A stretch of 64,000 nt of DNA from Lithodes maja. Taxonomy: Eukaryota > Arthropoda > Malacostraca > Decapoda > Lithodidae. Positions 1 to 10,945 of this stretch are shown here, in pieces (position 1 is the stretch's first letter; each line of letters begins with the position of its first letter). Below the pieces are notes generated by a model that had not been told where the DNA came from, made no database searches, and was given only the letters and a program-made list of their open reading frames with translations. The position numbers and the translations under genes were made by a program. The DNA lies in the NCBI GenBank assembly GCA_037953745.1, contig JBAKBP010003101.1, positions 96,555 through 160,554 of the forward strand, read 5' to 3'.

Positions 1-445
1 TGTCTATTCTTCACATGTGCCTCTTCATTCAAGTTTATGCACATTTGGAGACATAAAAGTGCTTTATAGGCGAGATATAGAGCGTTCTTATCAATCACGC
101 CTCCCTCCCTCCTCATGCCCGCCCACACTCACACACACTCGCTCGCCCGGGCTGTGTCGCGCCTATGCGCGCCATATATTCAACTCACAACCACTACCAC
201 ACCACACCCACATTTTTGGGGTGTGGAAATGTGTATATTGGCGAATGCGGGTATCAATTAAAGTGGATTTCTTTTAATTCTAAGAGACACGATTATTTTG
301 TAATTACTTTACACCAAGCTACCCTGGCCCCTACCTCAATGGTGTGCTCCCCAGGTTAAGTGATCTAGATAGTTCAAAGCCTGTTAGTTGCTGAATGTTA
401 ATTTAAATACTGAATACAATTGTTTAATACTAGCTAGAATATTCT
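1..445. other. Unassigned single-copy-looking sequence
   Basis: No coding, RNA or repeat feature recognised. Short reading frames here have no recognisable family features and look like chance frames. Confidence 0.4.
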
Positions 446-1079
446 TTAACCTAACAAGTGCGCATGGGGGTAATTGAAAACGTCCCCCTGTGCTGACGTA
501 TTTGAGGTGTTTCCGTCACTAAAATATTCATTGTACCATTAATAGCATTAATAATTATCCATATGCGCCTATTATGGGTTGATTATAAAGGTATTAACCT
601 GAAACAACAATAAAACGTGTGAAAACAGCGTTTGGATGGTCAAAATCGGAGATATAGCCCGCGAGTTGTATAATGTATGGGTGAGGCAAACTGCTTTCCC
701 GCCAATTTCCCCCAAGGCCACTGAGACACAGTCGATCGATACTCTCTCTCTCTCTCTTGCACTCGCTTGCCATCAGTGATGACAACACCCTGCTTGCAAC
801 TCGCTAATGTTAGCACGAAAATATACCTCAGAATAAGGGAATAATAGGGAAAATAGGTGATAACTGAAGGAGAGGAGGAAAGTGGGGAAGGAGGGGAGGT
901 AGAGGACTGAGATTTTGCATGGCCCAGGGGCCAAAAAAAAATAAAAAAATAAAAAAATAAAAATATATTTTTTTTTTTTTCGATGTCAAAAGTTGATTTT
1001 TTGTTTTACTTACTCTCAAGAGTCTTCCCGCAGTCCGCCGGGGGAACTCTTAAGAGTCTCCCCGCAGTTCCCGGGTTAA
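446..1079 (-). mobile_element. TTAA-flanked MITE (piggyBac-like), copy 1
   Basis: The element is bounded by TTAA at 446-449 and 1076-1079. Its ends read CCTAACAAGTGCGC on the left and, in reverse complement, CCCGGGAACTGCGGG on the right. Three further copies lie at 46003-46638, 53845-54487 and 55051-55677. The right end holds the subterminal direct repeat ACTGCGGGRAGACTCTT twice. TTAA target duplications are characteristic of piggyBac and Kolobok transposons, and ends starting CC fit piggyBac better. There is no transposase, so the copy is non-autonomous. A 64-codon open frame at 594-788 recurs in other copies but has no recognisable domain. Confidence 0.8.
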
Positions 1080-1137
1080 AGGATGTCAGCTGAGTTCCAA
1101 CAGCTGAGCTCTGGAATCCATCTTTCCCTCATCCTAT

Positions 1138-1290
1138 GACCTAAATTACTTCAAACTCTGTGTGTCCAGACATTTTGGCTCGAACATTCCTTGATTTTGG
1201 CCCTGTCATTCTTTCATTCAGGCACTCGTCACAGGCAGTTTTGCCTTTTGTCTCCCTCATCCACATAGAACAAAAAATAAAAGGGCTAAT
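1138..1290 (+). mobile_element. 3' end of a CR1/Jockey-like LINE
   Basis: The stretch from about 1148 matches, with scattered substitutions, the last coding and 3' UTR part of the LINE fragment at 33888-34535. Shared landmarks are the CTGTGTGTCCAG and TTGATTTTGGCCCTGTCA segments and an A-rich end following CACATAG. It is a strongly 5'-truncated copy with no usable frame. Confidence 0.65.
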
Positions 1291-1424
1291 GTATAAATGC
1301 ATAATACTGACGTTACCTGTATATAGCTGAAGCATGATTAACAACATCAATAAGATATAAATAATAAACATAATGGCTGCACTCCTGGCAGCCATGTTCA
1401 GAGCTGCCTCATTTGTCAGGTTTT

Positions 1425-1930
1425 TAAATTCATGATCAGACTAAGGCCTGATCCTACATCTTTCTAGGTCTGCCCTTGGTGCAGCTCCCTCTTTGTTCAT
1501 GGACTTGCATCTTTTCACCCAACTTAGTTCATTCATCCTCTCCACATTTCCAAACCCTCCAAGCCTGCTAGTACACATCTCATCACTGATACACTTGATA
1601 TCTATCCGTCTCCTCAACTCTTCACTATGTATCCTATCATGCAGATTGGTCCCACACATCCATCTCACCATTCTCATCTTCTTACATTTCATTCTGTTGA
1701 TATCATCCACTTTGACAGGCCATATTTCGGAAGCAGATGTCATTACGGTTTTAGCACATGAGGCTTACACCTTTCCCTTCAAGGGAAGGCGGAATTTTCC
1801 ACCACCGGCAAAGATGGTATCTACCAAGTAGCAAAACATGTCCACCATCTCCTGTGACTCATTGCCAAGGTTAACACTCACAAGCTTACCTTTGCATACT
1901 ATGCAAACAGTGGGCCCTTGTGAGTAGCGA
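1425..1930 (-). pseudogene. RTE-like LINE, C-terminal reverse-transcriptase fragment
   Basis: Minus-strand translation gives the post-RT region typical of arthropod RTE-like elements: an ASEIWPVK block, then INRM, MVRWMCG, a run of charged residues, and LGGFGNVERM before SWVKRCK. The same order is seen at 22447-23100 and 24165-24500. It is 5'-truncated and has no catalytic domain left. Confidence 0.7.
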
Positions 1931-2331
1931 TTCAATTAGTCTAGCCAAACTGCTGCTAACCCCAAAACCGATAACAGCAAGGCCCATTGTCTATGGAAAA
2001 AAGGCCAAACTACTTTGGGCCCTTTGACAAAATCCCATATTATCCGCCTTTGACTATTAATTTTAAGCATAATATTCATAGAATATTAAGGGTCTCCTCA
2101 GGAATAACTGAAGGCCACCAAGATACTTTCTCAGAATATACAGTAAGATGCTATACAATTTCTTCTTCCATGCATAAACCATCTTCACAACTTCCTTTTT
2201 AGCTGCAGCGTTTATGACACCTTCCGGGCATCTAACGCTCCTCTCTGTCCCCTCAACCACCATCAGGCACCGCCTCACCTGTGGCAGCCTTCTCAACAAC
2301 TGATACGGTCACTTGAGAGATAAAGGAGGGT

Positions 2332-2355
2332 GGGGGGGGGGGGGGGGGGGGGGGG
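2332..2355. repeat. Homopolymer G tract, 24 bp
   Basis: An uninterrupted run of 24 G residues. On the opposite strand it encodes the poly-Pro run of a chance frame, which is not a gene. It may be length-variable or a sequencing weak point. Confidence 0.9.
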
Positions 2356-2399
2356 TCACACACAAAAGCTTTTACCGGACATGTGCAGTATGATAGACA

Positions 2400-2600
2400 C
2401 AATCTGAATGTAACTAACATGGCCACCAAAAAGTGCCGGATGATTTGCGCAAAGACCATAAACAAACCGTTCCATGGAATTCAACTGCTGGTGTACCTAG
2501 CAGTGGCAGACGATACTCTGAATTGAGTTTGCACCCGTACCCTTTTCTGCATACTCCACATTTGGTGGCAATTGCCACCCACTCTCTGTAAGGGAGGAGG
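2400..2600 (-). pseudogene. Zinc-finger segment of an RTE-like LINE
   Basis: Two minus frames carry remains of a Cys-rich module read as CGVCRKG in one frame and KGTGANSIQ in the other. This resembles the PHD-like CxxCxKGxGxNSIxCxxC segment between RT and C-terminal domain in decapod RTE-like elements (family knowledge from memory). The copy is frameshifted and partial and probably belongs with the fragment at 1425-1930. Confidence 0.5.
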
Positions 2601-3323
2601 CATACATTAAGAGAACACTGATTATTGTAATAGTAATGGGAGAGTGAGATATATACAGCATTGTGGTGCATAGTGAAAGATTGGGTATAGGTCTATAATT
2701 GCACCTATATGAGCTAAACAAATTAGTATTGTATTTAACAGGAATTAGGTATGATGAGGTAAGTGAAATGGTATAGGTGGCAATATGCGGAAATGGATTA
2801 TAAGCCCCTTACCCCCTTATGTTAGGCTAGGTTAGGTTAGGTAAGGTTGTTAGGTTAGGTTAGGTTAGGTTAGGTTAATGTCTCTCTGAGACAATGTAAA
2901 ATCCGTGTCACATCTAGATTGATAGACTTTTGTCAGACGGGGCGGAATGCCCTTATAATCCATTTCCGCATATTGCCACATCACTTACCTCGTCGTACCT
3001 TCCTGTTAAATGCAATAATATATTTTTTAGCTCGTATAGGTGCAATTATAGAAATTTACCAAAGATTGTAGGGAATTAGTAGGTGGAAGTGAGTTGATGA
3101 GACAAAATGCTATTGACTCTACCATTTCAAAAACTGGTGTGGGTGGAACCTTCTCACACATGAGAACAGTACTTGATACATGGGCGCACTGTGTCCCTGT
3201 ACAGAGCAAGAAGCTGTCCAGGGGCAAGGAACCCATGAAAACGGTTGAGCAAACTTGACTGCTGGGAACTGTTTTTAGCAAGAGTGGTGATATGGCATTT
3301 CCTAGAATGATCAGTAAAATCAA
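2600..3323 (-). pseudogene. CR1/Jockey-like LINE fragment split by a MITE
   Basis: Minus frame 3323 to about 3061 contains LLNRFHGFLAPGQLLALYR followed by PCIKYCSHV, closely matching the LINE at 34206-34300. The frame is cut at 3061 by a MITE. Beyond the MITE, at 2676 to about 2600, minus-strand translation resumes with LSHYYYNNQCSLNV, resembling the next conserved block of such RT C-termini. An 8-bp duplication flanks the interruption, so the two parts were once continuous. No catalytic motif remains. Confidence 0.7.
2676..3068. mobile_element. MITE with 8-bp target duplication and internal TTAGG array
   Basis: AAAGATTG occurs at 2676-2683 and 3061-3068. The 377-bp element between them has inverted arms of roughly 115-125 bp starting GGTA and sharing TCTATAATTGCACCTAT, TTTAACAGGAA, GAGGTAAGTG and GCGGAAATGGATTATAAG. 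The loop at about 2821-2880 is a TTAGG-type array with an embedded GTAAGGTTGTTAGG irregularity. The element splits a LINE frame. An 8-bp duplication fits hAT, P or Merlin-type transposition; the superfamily is not resolved. Confidence 0.8.
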
Positions 3324-3486
3324 AATAATATATATGAGAAACCAAGAATATTGAAAAATGATGAAGGATTGAAGTATGTGTCATTTATGATAAAAGGATA
3401 GTCATTTGGAAGATTATGACTGGTAGGTAGATGGAGAAATTGAATTTTCGAAGCATTGAAAGTAACAGGATTTTCTCTGCCCAATT

Positions 3487-3778
3487 CTGGCTATAATTAG
3501 ATTATTTATGCAGTTTAGGAAGGATCTATGATATTAAGAGGGTTTTATTTGCCCATTTGAGTCGTAGAAGCAGATTATAAGTAAGGAAAATCGTCTAATG
3601 ATAACCAGCAAATGATGAACCTTATGTAGCCTATATTGTGAAGGTGTTAAGAACACACCAGGGTATGTAGGCCTAATCTAATACCACTCAAATGGGTGAA
3701 TACGATATCAATAAACCCTCTTAATATCATACTGTAGGTCCTTCTTAAACTGCATAAAATCGTCTAATTCTAGCCAGA
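3487..3778. mobile_element. Palindromic MITE, decayed
   Basis: Inverted arms of about 80 bp share GGCTA-AATTAGA, TTTATGCAGTTTA and GATATTAAGAGGGTTT. The arm sequence also matches the inside of the TTAA-flanked MITE at 44834-45047, so the two are one family. TTAA flanks are not intact here. Confidence 0.65.
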
Positions 3779-4469
3779 CACAAAGGTAAGAACGCTACAC
3801 CATCAAATTTGAAATATGAAAGCTAAGTATCACAACTTTACTGAGAGACCCTAACTTAACTTACCGAACTTAACCCATAATAGCTTAATTCAATCTTATT
3901 CAATTGACGAAAAATTAACATATATAGGCTACGTATTTCAATGTTAAAATCGTACAAAGATGGCGGCATTTGAGAGACAAATGACCGCCATCTTGCAGGC
4001 TGTGACACAAAACCTTCATATATTCCTTGATCCCCATATTAGGACATTGTTTCGCATCCAATACTTAGTTTATTATAAATTCCAACACAATTTCTGGAAA
4101 AGGATTCCCAATGTTAGAAATGTCCGTATGCAGTGTTAATAACAAACAGTGGCTTCAATTCCGGGAGAAGTTTTCCTATCCAGTGTTTTAGACATACAGA
4201 GATTGTCCATCGTTGCCAGATACAAGAAAGTTTCCCAACAAAGTTAAATTGTATTTCCATTTGTGAATTTCATCGGTATGTTCCAAGAGTAAATAGGACA
4301 TTAATCTGATTGGACGTTGTTAATATTATATAGCTCTGTGACCTTTCATTAAAGATTTTTCGAGCAAGACACAAGGTTCGTTTTATGAGTGGTTCTGGCA
4401 AAAGTGTCACAGAGTAACTGGCACTCCTCCACAAGTTTAAATTATTGTAAACACAGGGCGGATATCGTT
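3779..4469. other. Unassigned sequence
   Basis: No gene recognised. A short inverted repeat (AAGATGGCGG at about 3958, and its partner CCGCCATCTT at about 3987) can form a small hairpin. Nothing else is supported. Confidence 0.4.
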
Positions 4470-4717
4470 ATAATAATAATAATAATAATAATAATAGTTC
4501 TTAAAGCTAGCGCATGCTAAGCTAGCTAAGGATAGCTCAATAAGGCCGATTAGGCGTATTTCCATTGGGGTCCTGTACTACTACCCCATCCCTTTGCTCA
4601 TGAGGGATGGTAACGACTCAGTGCTTGTGAAAAATCTTTAATGCGCCGAGCGTGGGCGCGAACCCGGGCCTTCTGGGTGGAAGTCCGAGACGCTAGTCAC
4701 TACACCAAGCGAGCCGT
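4470..4717 (-). mobile_element. tRNA-derived SINE with (ATT)n tail
   Basis: On the minus strand the first ~75 nt (4717 to about 4643) resemble a tRNA: an A-box-like TGGTGTAGTGACTAGCG and a B-box-like GGGTTCGCGCCC at normal spacing, with a possible acceptor stem. A ~150-nt unrelated body follows, ending in an (ATT)n tail at about 4470-4497. This is the structure of a tRNA-derived SINE. The internal boxes would act as an RNA polymerase III promoter if functional. Confidence 0.75.
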
Positions 4718-5739
4718 TAGTAACAGGTTTGGGAGCAATTGCTATTGCAGTGAAGCACCACCGAAGGTAAATTAAGGTAAATAATTGCAGTAATTAGTGA
4801 GGGTAGAGGCCAATATATCATTGTTGCCTAGTAAACCTAGGCTAATGCTTCGCTGAGTGGGAGAAAACGACTGTGTCGATTTTCTAGGCCTAGGCTATGT
4901 CTAGCCTACTAGCCTAGCCTACTACTCTGGTCAATAGATTCGGTACGATTTTAGTTACTGGACACCTATTTGACAGGTACCACCGAGGATTTAATATTTG
5001 TTTTCGGTTTCCACGCATCCAACACCAACCTAGGCTACACCTTTGATAATAGTCAAGGACACTACATCCGCCTTATTAGAAACAATGGTAAATCTACAGT
5101 TATACTACCCCTCCCCTACTACCAATTATTATCACCAAAAATTATCACCAACCAGATAAGAGTTTTTCAGGTAATTTGTTATTGTTTTTTATTTTTTATT
5201 TGAAATAGGCCTACAGTGTTGTTTAATACCGAGGACCGTCGCATTTTAGTATTTTTATTATTAGCCTAACCTAACTTACCTAACCTAACCGAAAATTAAC
5301 CTGTCTCACGACCGGTCTAAACCCAGCTCACGTTCCCTGTGTATGGGTGCGCGACGGTCTAAACCCAGCTCACGTTCCCTGTTTATGGGTCCGCGAAGGT
5401 TTGTAATACTTCAATGTATTTATTACAAGTCAAATATACATTTTCGCACATCATCAAAGCATACTAAGTCTACTACGGTACTAATAATATTAACCCATTA
5501 CTACCAACAGAATAGCCACAAAATAGGGGTAGTATAACTGTAGATTTATCGAAACAATTTATTAGGGAAAATAGCGACCAATAGAATCGCCATATTTTTC
5601 TCATTATAGTCCGCATGGAGGATTTTCATTATCGATAACTTGAAAAAACCTGATTTCAAAGAAAACTACACCAAAAATCTGTCAAAGATGTCAAATAGCG
5701 GGGGGGTGGGGGCAGCAGCCAGCCAGCAGCCCCCACCCA

Positions 5740-5787
5740 TAATACTAGGATAGTTTAGGTAAGGTTGTTAGGTTAGGCTAATGTCCT
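5740..5787. repeat. TTAGG-like block with conserved irregular core
   Basis: It contains GGTAAGGTTGTTAGGTTAGG flanked by ATAATACTAGG and CTAATGTC. The same ordered block recurs in reverse at 6349-6394 and 9692-9740, and in part at 2822-2880 and 8225-8250. It is therefore part of a dispersed element, not a telomere. Confidence 0.75.
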
Positions 5788-6348
5788 TTCAAAGGGGTGA
5801 CCGGTATAGGCTAGGCTAGTAAACACTAGGATAGCCTATAGCCTACCTGGTAAAATTCTAGTTTCACGTACACAGCGACAAAAGGGAGGCGCCGTTGTAA
5901 AGGCATAGCTTCCCGACCAACTATGAAGATCAGGGAAATTGCTGAATTTGCTGGGTAAAAGACGTAATAGGCCTATAATGATAATAAACCAGGGTGTCAA
6001 ACGACGCTGTTCTTTTGAGTGATAACGCAAATTAACTTTTTGTAGGCCTATAATGATAACAGAAACTCCCCCAACCCTTTTTTTTTTAAGAAACAAAAAA
6101 AGGTAAATTGACATAATTTTGGTCTCCATATTTTCCATCTTGATTGCTTTTAGATTGCAGGAAATGCTGTTTTAGACACCTAAATTCTCAAAAAAAATCA
6201 TGGGGGGCATGCCCCCAGACCCCCTAGAGCTCGCGCCTTCGCTGCTCCGTCGCGCTATAATGATAACAAAATAATAAAACCATAATGATAACACAATTCA
6301 TATTTTGTGGATTGACACCCTGTTTAAAATAAACTACATTAACGACAT

Positions 6349-6394
6349 TAGCCTAACCTAACAACCTTACCTAACCTAACCTAGTATTATGTAA
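6349..6394. repeat. TTAGG-like block, inverted partner
   Basis: Reads GACATTAGCCTAACCTAAC then AACCTTACC and a CTAGTATTAT end, the reverse complement of 5740-5787 with few changes. The two may be arms of one nested inverted-repeat element of about 650 bp. Confidence 0.7.
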
Positions 6395-7633
6395 TAGCTA
6401 TGGTGCCGCATATGGGGAGAAAATATTTTTTTTTTTTACAATAGGTATAGGCTAATTCCTTATAATGCATTTCCGCCGCTTTGGACATATATAGGAATTA
6501 AGTATGGTATATGACAACTCTAAAGTAGCCATAGAAATTTATGAGTATGCTGTGAAAGCGAAACTAGAATTAAACCGCCTACCTAGTAAGAGGTAAGAAG
6601 AAGAAGAAGAGTTCTGGTGTAGTCTCCTTGAATGTTACCACACCTTTTTCTGGTCCGGTAATAGGCCTAGTATTGAAAACGATATAATAAGTTTTTAAAT
6701 GTGGTTTTCGACGAGAATAAAACGGCGCGTTTGTGCTGAAAATCGGCGGCGGGGGGAGTCCGTCGTCGCTTCGGATCGTCGCGGTTTGTTTACCTAGGAC
6801 GCTCGAGGTTACTACGGCCAGCTGTTTTACTTGCCCCCTGCTGGCCACATATATGACGATTATTATAATTCACGGGGGGGGGGGTGAGGGGGTGCAGAGC
6901 CTCCCCGCAACCCTGTCCTGTATCCCACGGCCTATAACGCAAGTCTTTATAAAAAAATGGACCCAACAACTGGTTATAAGCTTAGCCATTTGAAGTCGAC
7001 CGCCAAGGCGGGACCGGGAAGTCACTCCGAGCGTAAAGTAAACAAAGCGACGCTACTTCCACGAACGCAACCGAGTTGTCTTTATATTTCGTCTCATATT
7101 AGCCTATCATTATTAAAGTGTCCCCATTGCTTTTTTAGTGTTTCGTACACCAGAAAAGGGTGTAGCTTGGTGTTGGATGCGTGGAAACCGAAAACAAATA
7201 TGTATTAAATCGTTGGCGGTACCTGTCAAATAGCCTAGGTGTCCAGTAACTAAAATCGTACCATAGATTCTTTTATAATTCATAAATATAAAATTTCAAG
7301 TATCAAACGTCAAATCAAATATGAAGCTTCAAACGAGCTTTCTGCCAGGTCTAGGCCTATGTAGCATTTCTTAATTATTTGTTTTAATTTGCCTAGGCCT
7401 ATGCTATAGCCTAGCCTAATTTTTAAGCCTAGGTATGACAATATGGTAAATTGGTCAATATAAAGGAGCCGGACCACAGCAATTTTCAAGGGTTTATTCG
7501 TTTGCATTTGTTATTTAGCCTACAGTATATGGTTTAGGCCTAAGCTATAGGCTAGACTAAGCTTTCTATAATAAAATTTGGGTGAGATCCTGTATAGCGG
7601 GTGGAACTGTTTTCAGATGCCTATTTACTAAGA

Positions 7634-7745
7634 AACATTGGCAAGAATGTAGTTACAGGGTGTACCGCCCGTCTTTTTTACACTACGCGGACGCTCACCA
7701 TCATGTTCCCGTTTATTTTGACTGCCTTTGGATACAAAAATACAT
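7634..7745 (+). mobile_element. Partial copy of the ~300-bp GTACCGCC MITE
   Basis: Matches the left end of the MITE at 9395-9691: GGCAAGAATGTAGTTAC, GTGTACCGCCCG, CGGACGCTCACCATCATG and TATTTTGACTGCC. It then stops after GGATAC. The right half is missing. Confidence 0.65.
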
Positions 7746-8062
7746 TACCCTAACCAAACAACCGGTAAGATTTTACGGTTTGACAGTTACAAGCCCCATC
7801 GATGTTTGTGTAGCCTATAGGTATGTTATATAATAGTCTTCAGTCCTATATATGTCCTTCCCGTCGCAAATGTATTATAAGGGAGATATAGGGTAAAACA
7901 CAGAGTCTTGTCTGCATAATGACAAGTCCTGTTTTACGGGATTTCTGCTTTATAGATTTGTTTTCCCCTCCTACCTTACTCAGGGGACCTTAAAGTTGCA
8001 CGATCCAGTGCTGCTTTGGTAATTGCGTACATTTTAGGTTAGTTTCTATCCACGTATTACTT

Positions 8063-8140
8063 TTAGGTTAGGTTAGGTTAGGTTAGGTTAGGTTAGGTTA
8101 GGTTAGGTTAGGTTAGGTTAGGTTAGGTTAGGTTAGGTTA
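8063..8140 (+). repeat. (TTAGG)n array, about 15.6 units
   Basis: An uninterrupted TTAGG tract, the arthropod telomere motif. It is interstitial here: normal repeat-rich sequence continues on both sides, and shorter TTAGG-like blocks at 8225-8250 and 8388-8425 flank it. Expansion of the TTAGG block found inside local MITEs is the simplest explanation. Confidence 0.9.
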
Positions 8141-8524
8141 AACAACCCTGTACAGTATATCAAAGAAAAAATGCAAAAACAAAAAACACACATTCTAAAA
8201 CTTGTGACTGTCACACCGTATCAATTTACCAAACAACCTAACCTAACCTAGTATTATAGATGTACAGTATAAGTATTTATTTTATTATAAGTATTTATAG
8301 ATGATTTAGCCTATGTTGTATGTCGGTAGTGGTAGCCTACACCCGGTAACTACATCCATCCCGAAACATTGAACAATAGGCTATCTTTAATCTAACCTAA
8401 CCAAAACCTAACCTAACCTAGTATATGAGTGGACTATTTAGCCTAGGCTATGAATGTAAAATGTAAAAATAGCCTATATTGCAACATTCGTCTACCAAAT
8501 TATTGAGATATATGTACATATTTA

Positions 8525-9029
8525 GGGGAGGTGAGGTGGAGTGGTCATGCCACTGGATTGGTAATCCAATGGACCCGTGTTCAAATCCCGATATGTCAAT
8601 GGGAAGATATTATTGGGATTTAATTTGTGCTGTACCTAGTATCAGTGCATTACCATAAAGCCCACCGAAATGCCAAACAAATACCCTCATTGTTCCCTGA
8701 TTAAATAACACTGTATGAATAATATTCCCATATTCAAAATATGTTACAGGGTGACAATGCCTAGTGAGTTCACTGTTCAATAGGTGGCATTCTGAGAGTG
8801 AGGGTCTGAGTCTGGAGGGTGAGACGGTGAAGCACTTGAGCGAAGCAACCAGCCGCTTCAGAGATGGAGCTGCTTCGAGCCATGATGGATGCTTCACATG
8901 TCTCACTCCCCAGACTGGAACAAGACCTCACAGGCTTCACCGTGTTAAGCGGTGGAATGTACAGGCTCTCAGCCTATGCCCGAGAGGGAGAAGTTGGAAT
9001 ATAGAACACAAAAAAAAAAAAAAAAAAAA
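8525..9029 (+). mobile_element. Long tRNA-headed SINE with poly-A tail, copy 1
   Basis: The first ~75 nt are tRNA-like: A-box region GTGGAGTGGTCATGCC, an anticodon arm TGGATTGGTAATCCA (loop TTGGTAA, nominal anticodon GGT), and B-box GTGTTCAAATCCC. A body of about 400 nt follows, ending in 20 A residues at 9010-9029. A second copy at 35998-36535 aligns over most of its length, including GTGCTGTACCTAG/GAG, CATTACCATAAAG, CCCATATTCAAAATATG and TCTCACTYCYCAGTCTGGA. It is non-coding and is probably mobilised by a LINE. Confidence 0.8.
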
Positions 9030-9394
9030 CAGTACAGGTCATCCCGCTACACAGGATTATACCAAAAATTTGTTAATGGAAATTAGTATTTAGGCTACCC
9101 ATTATCCAAGAATCTAAAAACATGGCCCCTGATAGGCCTAGTTGGAAGGGCTATGAAGAATAGGGAAATTGAGGGGTATATAAAAAAGTGTATAAAGCGA
9201 ATACCGTATAGGCTACTCGTAAAGGTCTATTGCTTTTGTAAATAAAAGTTGGCTTGGGTTTATGCATTTTCGAGACCCATAAAACCCAATTTTTTGAAAA
9301 CCCAAGCCAGCTTTTGACGAAAGTAGGCTCAAATTTCACAGAGTTGAGTGGGTAATAGTCTATGTTATCAAAATAGTCAACTTTGAGAAGTCAT

Positions 9395-9691
9395 GGCAAG
9401 AATGTTAAGAGTGGGCGTACCGCCAGCCTTGTATACACTACGCGTAGTGGCGTCGGACCTTAGCCATCATGTTCCAGTCTATTTTGACTGCCTTTGGATA
9501 CAATAATATATTGAGGGGGAGCTTTGCCCCCCCTCAATTCCCCATGACATATTGTCATCATCATATATATTGCCAGCAGGGGGGCAAATAACCAAAACAA
9601 AATCGCCGTCAAAATAGACGCGAAGTTAACCGCGGCGATCACCCTATGTAAACATGACGACCGTACACCCGGTAACTACATCCATCCCGAA
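9395..9691 (+). mobile_element. ~300-bp GTACCGCC MITE, full copy
   Basis: Imperfect terminal inverted repeats: GGCAAGAATGTTAAGAG...GTACCGCC on the left and, in reverse complement, GGGATGGATGTAGTTACCGGGTGTACGG on the right. A central module holds GCTTTGCCCCC, CATGACATATTGTCATCATC and GCCAGCAGGGGGGCAAAT. Related copies are at 9862-10193, 10262-12690 (split) and 20308-20601, and fragments occur throughout 6.8-20.6 kb. No coding capacity. Confidence 0.75.
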
Positions 9692-9740
9692 GTCATTAGC
9701 CTAACCTAATAACCTTATCTAACCTATCCTAGTATTATGG
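9692..9740. repeat. TTAGG-like block
   Basis: CATTAGCCTAACCTAATAAC followed by CTTATCTAACCTATCC and TAGTATTATG. It is the same ordered block as at 6349-6394, more diverged, and adjoins the MITE at 9395-9691. Confidence 0.7.
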
Positions 9741-9861
9741 GTGGGGGCTGCCGCCCCCACTCCCCCGCTGGTTGGGTAAAACTGGCAATGATAAAAATGC
9801 AGTTGGGGTAGGCTACGGTATGACTCACTCCACCCCAACTGGATTTCTATTGTTACCCTAT

Positions 9862-10193
9862 ATTATTGTATCCAATAGCATTCAAAATAGATGGGAATTT
9901 GACTGCAAGCGTCCGACGCCTCCCCCGCCGCCGTCATGTTTACATTTGTAGATCGCCGTGGTTAAGTTCGCGTCTATTTTGACGGCAATTTTTTGGTTAT
10001 TTGCCCCTGCTGGCAATATATATGATGATGACAATATGTCATGGGGGAGTGAGGGGGCAAAGCCCCTCCTCAACATATTATTGTATCCAAAGGCAATCAA
10101 AATAGACGGGAACAAGATGGCAAGCGTCTGACGCCACTCCGCGTAGTGTAAACAAGGCTGGCGATACACCCGGGAACTAGCCTACATCCTACC
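9862..10193 (-). mobile_element. GTACCGCC MITE, recombinant copy
   Basis: In reverse orientation it carries the central module (TTGCCCCTGCTGGCAATATA, GGGGCAAAGCCCC) and the outer end GCGATACACCCGGGAACTAG. Its left side is joined to half of a second copy (9862-9945), so the region is a fusion or tandem of two incomplete copies. Confidence 0.6.
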
Positions 10194-10579
10194 CAACAAA
10201 TCTCAAAAAATAAATCCTTGAAAATTGCTGTGGTCTGGCTCCTTTATATTGACCGGTAAATTTTGACAAGAATGTACCGGTAGTTACTAGGTGTACCGCC
10301 CGCCATATTTACTCTAGGCTTATGCGGACGCTCGCGATCATGTTCCCGTCTATTTTGACTGCCGTGGGATTCAATAATAGGTTAAGAGGGGGGGGGGGGG
10401 GGCTTTGCCCCCATCACTCCACCATGACTTGTTGTCATTGTAGATTTGTAGAATTTTACTGAAGGGGCGCGCATTTGACAGGTACCACCACGTACCGGTA
10501 CTAATTAGAGATTTAATTATTATGTTCCTTCCAACAACCAACTATACTCCTAAAATCGATTAATGAAATTTACAAACAC

Positions 10580-10660
10580 ATGTGGCAGTCCGTGGATTCG
10601 AATCCAGGATGCTCACACCGAAAATCAACACCTTATGCATCGCACCACGAAGACAGTTTA
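10580..10660 (-). mobile_element. tRNA-like SINE head or tRNA pseudogene
   Basis: On the minus strand, an A-box-like TGGTGCGATGCATAAGG is followed about 35 nt later by a strong B-box GGATTCGAATCC. It interrupts the left arm of the transposon at 10440-12547, since the arm continues at about 10668 with TTTCCACGCATCC. An intact tRNA gene is unlikely because the acceptor strands pair poorly. Confidence 0.6.
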
Positions 10661-10945
10661 ATTTAGGTTTCCACGCATCCATCAACAACCTACACCCTTT
10701 TCTGGTCTGATACTAGTACAGTACCTTACTGTAATATAAACGGTTTAATAACTTTTTAATGTGGTTTTTGACAAGAATATAGAAGCGCGTTTGAGCCGAA
10801 AATCGGGAGTTTACCGCCTATTCCGATCGTCGGTTTATTGCCATGATGCTCAAACTTAGCTACGTTTTCTGTTGTTTTTTTTGCCCCCCTGCTGGCAATA
10901 TATATGATGATGACAATAAGTCTAGGGGGGGGGGGGTGAGGGGGG

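Larger units (their letters stand above)
4934..7270. mobile_element. 2.3-kb DNA transposon derivative with 8-bp target duplication
   Basis: ATAGATTC is duplicated at 4934-4941 and 7263-7270. The element between begins GGTACGATTTTAGTTACTGG and ends with its exact reverse complement. The inverted arms extend about 100 bp (4942-5045 and 7155-7262), including GACAGGTACCACC and CCACGCATCCAACACCAA. A related element with matching ends and interior lies at 10440-12547. No transposase frame was recognised. The inside holds inverted TTAGG-like blocks (5740-5787, 6349-6394), a possible nested element with CAGGGTGTCAA ends (about 5992-6323), and the CCAGCAGGGGGC module near 6836-6900. Confidence 0.75.

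Noticed and set aside
594..788. A 64-codon frame conserved in MITE copies (594-788, 46297-46491, 55335-55529; extended in copy 3)
   Set aside because: It has no domain, lies inside a short non-autonomous element, and its conservation equals that of the surrounding MITE sequence. Copy 3 breaks it by an indel.
1987..2202. A 71-codon plus frame
   Set aside because: No motif or family signal, and it lies between LINE fragments. It is probably a chance frame.
4643..4717. Functional tRNA genes at 4643-4717, 10582-10656, 20855-20935 and the SINE heads
   Set aside because: The boxes are good but acceptor stems are weak or unpaired, and at least three are followed by SINE-type bodies or tails.
8063..8140. 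TTAGG array as a chromosome end
   Set aside because: Ordinary repeat-rich sequence continues on both sides for kilobases, and similar blocks are parts of MITEs.
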